Below are positions 57,511 to 64,000 of a DNA stretch of 64,000 bases, one piece after another. The stretch is taken from positions 19,357-83,356 of the forward strand of contig CANIOW010000015.1 in assembly GCA_947469285.1 (NCBI GenBank), read 5' to 3'. Both the position numbers and the translations under genes were made by a program. The stretch comes from Gammaproteobacteria bacterium. Lineage in GTDB: Bacteria > Pseudomonadota > Gammaproteobacteria > Steroidobacterales > Steroidobacteraceae. The notes beneath the pieces were generated by a model. It was not told the DNA's origin. It ran no database searches and saw only the letters and a program-made list of their open reading frames with translations. Numbering within the stretch: position 1 is the first letter of the stretch; each line of letters starts with the position of its first letter.

Positions 57511-58935
57511 TCAGCCGTAGGCGCGTTCGCCATGCTCGGCTGTGTCAAGGCCCTCGCGCTCGGTCTCTTCAGAGACCCGCAGCCCGATCACCAGGTCGAT
57601 CAATTTAAACGCCACCAGGCTCACCCCGCCAGACCAGAGCAGCGTTACGCCGACGGTCTTGGCCTGAATCAGCACCTGTGCCGCCATATCGTACGGCGCC
57701 ACCTGCATCGTAATCCAGTCGTAGAAACCCGCACCGCCCAGCGCCGGGTCCGCGAACACGCCGGTGAGCAAGGCGCCAAGGATACCGCCAACGCAATGCA
57801 CGCCGAAGACATCCAGCGAGTCATCGTAGCCGAGCGCATGTTTTAGCCAAGAAACCGACCAAAGGCAGACAACGCCGGCCGCCGCACCGATGACCAAGGC
57901 ACCCATGGGACCGACCCAGCCGCAGGCCGGCGTGATAGCCACCAAGCCCGCTACCGCACCGGAAGCAGCCCCTAGAATGGTGGGGGTACCACGTACTAAC
58001 CACTCCGTGAAGGTCCACACCAAGGTCGCCACGGCCGTCGCCAGCACCGTGTTCAGGAACACCTGGCCGGCAAACCCGTTGGCCTCGAGGTTGGAGCCCA
58101 CATTGAAGCCGAACCAGCCCACCCACAGGAGTGAAGCGCCAATCATGACCAGCGGCAGATTGTGCGGCGGCATGGCGGTCGTGCCGTAGCCCAAGCGTTT
58201 GCCCACCAGCATGGCCCCCACCAGACCGGCGATACCGGCATTGATGTGCACCACCGCGCCACCAGCGAAGTCGAGCGCGCCGAGCTGGAACAGATAGCCG
58301 CCGTGAGCCAGCGCCGTGGCCGCAGTATCCGCGTTGGTGTAAGCGTCCGGACCGTCCCAGAACCACACCATGTGCGCAATCGGCAGGTAGGCAAAGGTGA
58401 ACCACACCAGGATGAACAACAAGATGGCGCCAAACTTCATCCGCTCGGCGAACGCGCCCACGATGAGGCAGGGCGTGATGGCCGCGAACGTCCCTTGGAA
58501 CACGATATAAACGTATTCGGGAAGGTAAACGCCCTTGGAGAAAGTAGCCGCCAGCGTGGTGCTGTCCACACCCTTCAGAAATAACTTGTCGAGGCCACCG
58601 ATGAATTCGTTACCGGTGGTGAATGCCAAGCTGTAGCCGTAGATCACCCACAGCACCGTGCACAGGCAGAACACCAAGAACACTTGCATCAGTACCGACA
58701 ACACGTTCTTCGAGCGCACCATGCCGCCGTAGAACAGCGCCAGACCCGGAATGGTCATCAAGATGACCAGCATCGTGGAGGTCATCATCCACGCGGTATC
58801 GCCTTTGTCAGGCGTGGGCGGACCCTCCGCAAATGCCACAGGTGCAAACGCAGCAGCAGCCAGAGCAATGACCGCGGCCATGCGCCGCAAGGTGCTCCCT
58901 GGCGAAGTCAATGTAGCGAGAATAGGCAGTGACAC
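57511..58935 (-). CDS. amtB: ammonium transporter AmtB
   Basis: The product has 474 residues. A signal peptide (MAAVIALAAAAFAPVAFA) is followed by about 11 membrane segments. The pore histidines lie in GGAVVHINAGIAGLVGA and FGVHCVGGILGALLTGVF. It imports ammonium under nitrogen shortage and is gated by GlnK. I take GTG 58935 because AAGGGG stands seven bases upstream and it gives a normal signal peptide; ATG 58977 is also open. It is the second gene after glnK. Confidence 0.94.
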   Translation of the reverse strand: MSLPILATLTSPGSTLRRMAAVIALAAAAFAPVAFAEGPPTPDKGDTAWMMTSTMLVILMTIPGLALFYGGMVRSKNVLSVLMQVFLVFCLCTVLWVIYGYSLAFTTGNEFIGGLDKLFLKGVDSTTLAATFSKGVYLPEYVYIVFQGTFAAITPCLIVGAFAERMKFGAILLFILVWFTFAYLPIAHMVWFWDGPDAYTNADTAATALAHGGYLFQLGALDFAGGAVVHINAGIAGLVGAMLVGKRLGYGTTAMPPHNLPLVMIGASLLWVGWFGFNVGSNLEANGFAGQVFLNTVLATAVATLVWTFTEWLVRGTPTILGAASGAVAGLVAITPACGWVGPMGALVIGAAAGVVCLWSVSWLKHALGYDDSLDVFGVHCVGGILGALLTGVFADPALGGAGFYDWITMQVAPYDMAAQVLIQAKTVGVTLLWSGGVSLVAFKLIDLVIGLRVSEETEREGLDTAEHGERAYG

Positions 58936-58996
58936 AGCAGTCCCCTTCACAAGCTTGGTATCGCAAAAAAAGTCCAACCCTTTCCGAACCCACGTG

Positions 58997-59822
<826 letters not shown>

Positions 59823-60068
59823 ATGAAATTCGACCCGCAAGCCCTCGACGACCTCGCGCGAAAGCTGGGCGCGGCACTGCCCCCGCAGCTGCGCGCCTTT
59901 CAGGAAGATGTAGAACAGAACTTCCGCGCTGTGCTGCAGTCCGCTTTGACCAAGCTGGACCTCGTCACCCGTCAGGAATTCGATGTCCAGGCCGGTGTGC
60001 TGGCCCGCACCCGCGAAAAACTGGAAGCCTTGGAACAGCGCTTGGCTGCTTTGGAACCACCCCGCTAA
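59823..60068 (+). CDS. ubiK: ubiquinone biosynthesis accessory factor UbiK
   Basis: The product has 81 residues. It begins MKFDPQALDDLARKLGAALPPQLRAFQEDVEQNF and ends in a predicted coiled coil (ARTREKLEALEQRLAALEPPR), both typical of the YqiC/BMFP family. UbiK binds UbiJ and lipid and supports aerobic ubiquinone synthesis. It lies 19 bases before comM and 490 bases after glnK, the same neighbours as in Pseudomonas. Confidence 0.92.
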   Translation: MKFDPQALDDLARKLGAALPPQLRAFQEDVEQNFRAVLQSALTKLDLVTRQEFDVQAGVLARTREKLEALEQRLAALEPPR

Positions 60069-60087
60069 ACCCCGTCGGTGGCCGCGC

Positions 60088-61593
60088 ATGAGCCTGGCCA
60101 CCGTCCTCACCCGCGCACAATGGGGTGTCGAGGCACCACTGGTCCATGTAGAAGTCCACCTCGGTTCCGGCCTGCCGGCCTTCCAATTGGTGGGATTAGC
60201 GGAAACGGCCGTCCGCGAGAGTCGTGAGCGCGTCCGTGCCGCATTACAGATGTCCGGGTTCGACTTCCCAGCAGGACGGCTCACCGTCAATCTCGCTCCC
60301 GCCGATGTCCCCAAGGAAGGTGGCCGTTTCGACCTGCCACTGGCCCTGGGGGTGCTCGCCGCTTCGGGTCAACTGCCGCCGGAAAGCCTAACCGCGACCG
60401 AGTTCTATGGCGAGTTATCACTGGAAGGTGAATTACGCCCTACCCACTCACTGCTCGTCGCTGCCGCGCGGGCGGCACAAGCCGGGCACCGGGTGGTGGT
60501 GCCTAGCAATTGTCTCTCCCAGGTGAGCTGCGTACCGGGAGTGGTGGCGGCCGGCGCCGCTCATCTGCGGGCCGTGGTAGACCACCTCGCCGGCCGGGAA
60601 CCGCTGGCCTTCCGCGAAGGCAGCCCCCCCGCCGCCCGCGGCGCCCCTCCCCCCGATCTGGCCGAGGTGCAAGGCCAAACGCTGGCGCGCTGGGCACTGG
60701 AAGTGGCCGCGGCAGGCGGGCACTCGTTGTTGCTGGTCGGCCCACCTGGCGCGGGCAAAAGCCTGCTGGCGGACCGTCTCATCGGTCTCTTGCCGCCACT
60801 AACCGACGAAGAAGCGCTGGAGTCAGCCATCATCGCTGCTGCCGCGGGTTGCAGCAGCCATCCCTATGGGCAGCGGCCATTTCGTGCACCCCACCACACC
60901 GCCACCGCGGTCGCACTCGTCGGCGGCGGCCAACCGCCACGTCCTGGCGAAGTGACGCTCGCGCATCGTGGTGTCTTGTTCCTCGACGAACTCACCGAAT
61001 TCGGCCGTGCCGTCCTCGAAGTCCTCCGCGAACCGCTGGAGAACCGCCGGATCACCGTGGCGCGCGGCCGCTGGCAGGTGCTGTTTCCGGCCGATTGCCA
61101 GTTGGTGGCCGCCATGAACCCCTGCCCCTGCGGTTATCACGGTGATGACCGTCGCTGCCGCTGCGGACCCGGCGAGGTGCGCCGCTATCTGGGCCGTATC
61201 TCCGGGCCATTTCTCGACCGGATCGATCTACAGGTGTTTCTGCCGCAGGAAACGACGCTGGCCGCAGCCAACCCGGCGCCGGAAGGGTCGGCCACGGTCC
61301 GCGAGCGGGTGGTGGCCGCGCGTGCACGGCAACACGCACGCGGTTGGCTGAATGCGCAGCTACCGCTCGCGCAGCTACCAGCCACCGCCCCCATGACCCC
61401 CGCCGCCGCCGCCCTCTTGGAAGAGGGGCTGCGTCGCCGCAAGCTGTCGATGCGTGCCCAGCACCGGACATTGCGGGTGGCGCGCACCTTGGCAGACCTG
61501 GCCGGAAGCGACCGGCTGGAAGCCACGCACCTGTCACAGGCGCTGGGGTTACGGCAACTGGAAGCGATGCTGACCGCCTCTCTGCCCCCATAA
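60088..61593 (+). CDS. comM: ComM/YifB-family AAA+ Mg-chelatase-like helicase
   Basis: The product has 501 residues. N-terminal RNA-binding-like domain: VHVEVHLGSGLPAFQLVGLAETAVRESRERV. AAA+ core: Walker A GPPGAGKSLLADRL, Walker B FLDELTEF, and the ALVGGGQPPRPGEVTLAHRGVLF block. Zinc-like CPCGYHGDDRRCRC follows. ComM is a bidirectional helicase that promotes branch migration in natural transformation. The conserved MSLATVLTRA start is at 60088. Confidence 0.94.
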   Translation: MSLATVLTRAQWGVEAPLVHVEVHLGSGLPAFQLVGLAETAVRESRERVRAALQMSGFDFPAGRLTVNLAPADVPKEGGRFDLPLALGVLAASGQLPPESLTATEFYGELSLEGELRPTHSLLVAAARAAQAGHRVVVPSNCLSQVSCVPGVVAAGAAHLRAVVDHLAGREPLAFREGSPPAARGAPPPDLAEVQGQTLARWALEVAAAGGHSLLLVGPPGAGKSLLADRLIGLLPPLTDEEALESAIIAAAAGCSSHPYGQRPFRAPHHTATAVALVGGGQPPRPGEVTLAHRGVLFLDELTEFGRAVLEVLREPLENRRITVARGRWQVLFPADCQLVAAMNPCPCGYHGDDRRCRCGPGEVRRYLGRISGPFLDRIDLQVFLPQETTLAAANPAPEGSATVRERVVAARARQHARGWLNAQLPLAQLPATAPMTPAAAALLEEGLRRRKLSMRAQHRTLRVARTLADLAGSDRLEATHLSQALGLRQLEAMLTASLPP

Positions 61594-61599
61594 GCCGGC

Positions 61600-62115
61600 T
61601 TAGAGCAGCGACAGCATATGGTCAACTGCCTGCTGCACCAGTGCGTCCGTCAGGTCCGCACGACCACCCCGTGCCGGCATGTAGCCGGCCTGACCCTTGT
61701 AGCCGGCCAGCGCGTGCTGGTACAGCGTGGCCTTGCCCTGCGCCACGCGCGGCGCCCAAGCGGCGTGGTCGCCGGCTTTCGGCGCACCGGCAATACCGGC
61801 CGCATGGCAAGCCGAGCACACCGCCACATAGGTTGCGGCGCCGTCTGCCGGCAGCGCCACCGCTGCTACGGTCTGCGACGGATCATCGGGCTGGATAGCC
61901 AGCGCCGTGTTGTCCTGACCAGCCACCGCCACCTGCCCCAGCGGCGCGATACGGGCGGCCACTTCCTGGCCTGCCAGCCCTTCCTTGCCGGCGTACTGGC
62001 CCTGCAGGTCGAAGCCCACGATACGCGCCAGCACGAACAGGCCAATGGTAATAGCCACCAACACGCCGATCACCAGGCTGAAAACATTGAAAAACTGTTC
62101 GTCTTGCTTGCTCAC
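61600..62115 (-). CDS. cytochrome c5 family protein
   Basis: The product has 171 residues. An uncleaved N-terminal anchor (VFSLVIGVLVAITIGLFVLARIVGFDL) is followed by a haem c domain with CSACH near residue 99 and a Met ligand candidate in AGYMPARGGRADLTD. It would carry electrons in the periplasm in respiration. The GTG start at 62115 is chosen because GGGGG lies five bases upstream. It converges on comM with six bases between the stops. Confidence 0.88.
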   Translation of the reverse strand: MSKQDEQFFNVFSLVIGVLVAITIGLFVLARIVGFDLQGQYAGKEGLAGQEVAARIAPLGQVAVAGQDNTALAIQPDDPSQTVAAVALPADGAATYVAVCSACHAAGIAGAPKAGDHAAWAPRVAQGKATLYQHALAGYKGQAGYMPARGGRADLTDALVQQAVDHMLSLL

Positions 62116-62326
62116 GGAGCCCCCGGACGGAATGCGATGAAGAAAAGTGTCGTCAGTCGACGCGCGCAAGTATACGGGGCGCCGGACGCACTGCAAAACC
62201 CGGGTTTGCCACCGCCGGCCGGGGCGGAGCCTTTTGCCACAGCGCGCACCCTTGCGCCCTGCTCCAAGGCCGGGGCGCGATGCTGTATCATTCGCCGCTG
62301 CAAGGTTGCCTCGACAACCTTTTTGC

Positions 62327-62403
<77 letters not shown>

Positions 62404-62419
62404 ACTTTTCCTGTCCGCC

Positions 62420-63400
62420 CTACAGCCAGCCGCGGCGTTTGAAATACACGAACGGCAGCAGTGCGCTGCCCACCATCAGCAACAAGGCCAATGGATACCC
62501 CAGGTTCCAGGCCAGCTCCGGCATGTGTTGGAAGTTCATACCGTAAATGCTGGCCACCAGCGTGGGCGGCAGAAACACCACTGCCGCCACCGAAAAAATC
62601 TTGATGATGTTGTTCTGCTCGATATTGATGAGGCCCAGCGTGGCCTCGAGCAGAAAGGTCGTCTTGTTGCTGACAAACGCCGCGTGATCTGCCAGTGCCA
62701 GCACGTCACGCGACAGCGTCTTATAGCGCGACCGTTCCTCGCCGGTGAGCACCACCGCGGTGGACTGCATGACAAAGGTGAGCATACGCCCCAGCGAAGT
62801 CAGTGACTCGCGCGCCTTGGACAACAGGTCGCCGTTGCGGCCGATGCGCTCCATGGCGGCACGTAGGTCGTGGCTGACGCGGTTGGCCTTACTCTCCCGG
62901 CTGGGCGGCGCGAAAACACCAGAAGAAAGCTCGTCGAGGTCACCGCCCACCCGCTCGAGTACGTCGGCGATCCGCTCGACGATCGCCTCCAGTAGGCCAG
63001 CGAGCAGCATTTGCGCACTCGAACACACCGAAGGATGGCGTTCGGCATAGGCCATGTATTTACGAAACGGCAACGGGTCGTGATAGCGGTTGGTGATCAG
63101 CCGGTTGCGCGCCAAAATGAAAGTGACCGCGGCCGTGATGGGCCGATCGGTGTCGATCTTGGCCACCACCGTCAAGGTCATATAGAGCGCGCCGTCCTCC
63201 TCGTAGAGACGGTTCGACGCCTCGATTTCCTTCATCTCTTCGCGCGTCGGCACGTCGATGGTCAGAAACTGCTCAACGGCCTTTTCCTCCTCGAGCGTTG
63301 GCTCTAGCAGGTCGACCCACAGGGCGTCAGCCGGCACGACCGCGGGCTGGTTATCGAGCCGCGTCAGGCCGCTAGCGTTTGGAATGAAGCAGGAGAACAT
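62420..63400 (-). CDS. corA: CorA-family magnesium/cobalt transporter
   Basis: The product has 326 residues. A large cytoplasmic N-terminal domain with a long helix is followed by two membrane segments near the C-terminus, with the ion-selectivity motif YGMNF at the end of the first. It is a pentameric Mg2+ channel in the inner membrane. Sequence between helices matches CorA rather than ZntB, but Ni/Co transport is possible. Confidence 0.93.
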   Translation of the reverse strand: MFSCFIPNASGLTRLDNQPAVVPADALWVDLLEPTLEEEKAVEQFLTIDVPTREEMKEIEASNRLYEEDGALYMTLTVVAKIDTDRPITAAVTFILARNRLITNRYHDPLPFRKYMAYAERHPSVCSSAQMLLAGLLEAIVERIADVLERVGGDLDELSSGVFAPPSRESKANRVSHDLRAAMERIGRNGDLLSKARESLTSLGRMLTFVMQSTAVVLTGEERSRYKTLSRDVLALADHAAFVSNKTTFLLEATLGLINIEQNNIIKIFSVAAVVFLPPTLVASIYGMNFQHMPELAWNLGYPLALLLMVGSALLPFVYFKRRGWL

Positions 63401-63467
63401 GGTTTCAGTTGTACCACGCCGCGGTGAAGGTTCCGTGTCTGGCAGCGAGAGGCTGCCACTCGTATGA

Positions 63468-63491
63468 GAAGGCCCGCTTACGCGGGCCTTC
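63468..63491. terminator. hairpin between dsbA and corA
   Basis: GAAGGCCCGC (63468-63477) and GCGGGCCTTC (63482-63491) form a perfect 10-bp stem with a four-base loop. It lies 39 bases beyond the dsbA stop and 68 bases before the corA start, so it probably ends the dsbA transcript. No T-run follows. Confidence 0.65.
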
Positions 63492-63529
63492 AGTGCTGTT
63501 GGAGATTAGGCGTAACAACGCGACAGCCA

Positions 63530-64000
63530 TCAGCGGCGGCGCGCGCCACCCGACAAGTCGTTGATCAGATCGAGCAGTGCCTGCTCGCCACCTGCGCTGC
63601 CCACATCCGCGGTGTACTTGCCGTTGATGACTACCATCGGCACACCCGTCACCTGGTAGCGGCGGGTCAGAATTTCCGCACGCTGCAGTTTGGTTTCCAC
63701 CGGGAAGGAGCGGTACACGCGTTTGATGTCTGCTGCCGAAACACCATGGGCTTTCAGGAAAGCCACCTGCAAGGCCTCGCCCTTAGCCGGGTCTTGGTCG
63801 GCCAACATGTTGCCGTTCACATGGATCTCGCGGAACACCGCCGTGTGCAGCGCTTCCAAGCGGCCAAGCGTCTCCAGCACGTAAAACAAACGGGCGTGTT
63901 GGCGGTTGATGTCGTTCCACATCACCGGTACGCGGTGGAAGTCGACGAATGAGGGCTGGCTCTTTTTGCGCCAGTTCTCGAGGTAGGAATCGAAGTGGAA
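63530..64000 (-). CDS. dsbA: thiol:disulfide interchange protein DsbA, C-terminal part
   Basis: The visible 156 residues run from just after the expected CPHC motif (FHFDSYLENW...) to the end. The cis-Pro loop is RYQVTGVPMVVINGKY, and the helical insert KRVYRSFPVETKLQ matches the DsbA family. DsbA forms disulfides in the periplasm. The active site and signal peptide lie beyond the right edge of the window. dsbA near polA is also seen in Pseudomonas. Confidence 0.88.
   Translation of the reverse strand, partial: FHFDSYLENWRKKSQPSFVDFHRVPVMWNDINRQHARLFYVLETLGRLEALHTAVFREIHVNGNMLADQDPAKGEALQVAFLKAHGVSAADIKRVYRSFPVETKLQRAEILTRRYQVTGVPMVVINGKYTADVGSAGGEQALLDLINDLSGGARRR

Overview
The window is an ordinary high-GC stretch of a proteobacterial chromosome, almost certainly a gammaproteobacterium. 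The gene orders dut-coaBC / radC-rpmB-rpmG, mutM-coaD-rsmD and ftsY-ftsE-ftsX-rpoH, together with gltB-gltD, tamA-tamB, glnK-amtB and polA close to dsbA, match what is known of Pseudomonas and other gammaproteobacteria. The arginine cluster, built around an acylornithine-type transcarbamylase, recalls Xanthomonadales and Bacteroidetes. I saw no insertion sequence, prophage, CRISPR array, rRNA or plasmid function. One tRNA gene, tRNA-Arg(CCG), is present. Both window ends cut genes: exonuclease III on the left and a DsbA-type oxidoreductase on the right.

Layout: 0-8.4 kb holds housekeeping genes (pyrE, dut, coaBC, radC, two ribosomal proteins, a fatty-acid desaturase, mutM, coaD, rsmD). 8.4-13.6 kb is a block that sits between rsmD and ftsY (TonB-dependent receptor, homocysteine S-methyltransferase, exported amidohydrolase, alkyl-DNA alkyltransferase). 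13.6-18.8 kb has ftsYEX, rpoH behind a perfect CIRCE operator, a glutaryl-CoA dehydrogenase and a tiny protein with a PEP-CTERM-like tail. 18.8-32.5 kb has glutamate synthase, envelope proteins (SPOR lipoprotein, YdbH/YdbL-like pair) and a YadGH-like ABC transporter. 32.6-34.1 kb holds a FlhC-family regulator divergent from an unrecognised gene whose C-terminal part resembles FlhD. 34.1-43.7 kb has nudC, a TauE/SafE permease, tamA-tamB, rmuC and truC. 43.7-52.0 kb is the arginine cluster. 52.1-64.0 kb has lipid and DNA genes (acyl-CoA dehydrogenase, thioesterase, LptM-like lipoprotein, polA), nitrogen control (glnK-amtB behind a sigma54-type promoter), ubiK, comM, cytochrome c5, tRNA-Arg, corA and dsbA.

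How genes work together: argR-argG-X-argC-argD-argF'-argB-argH supplies the regulator and six steps of arginine synthesis through acylated intermediates, but carries no recognisable glutamate N-acyltransferase or deacylase. X (45478-46575) is a P-loop protein of unknown function translationally coupled to argG, and so a guilt-by-association candidate for a missing step. Nitrogen assimilation is represented twice, by gltBD and glnK-amtB. Three systems serve the envelope and outer membrane: tamAB, YdbH/YdbL and LptM.

The points most worth a second look are the P-loop protein inside the arginine operon, the transcarbamylase with Ala at its acyl-specificity position, the divergent FlhD-like/FlhC-like pair with operator-like repeats between the genes, and the CIRCE element in front of rpoH.
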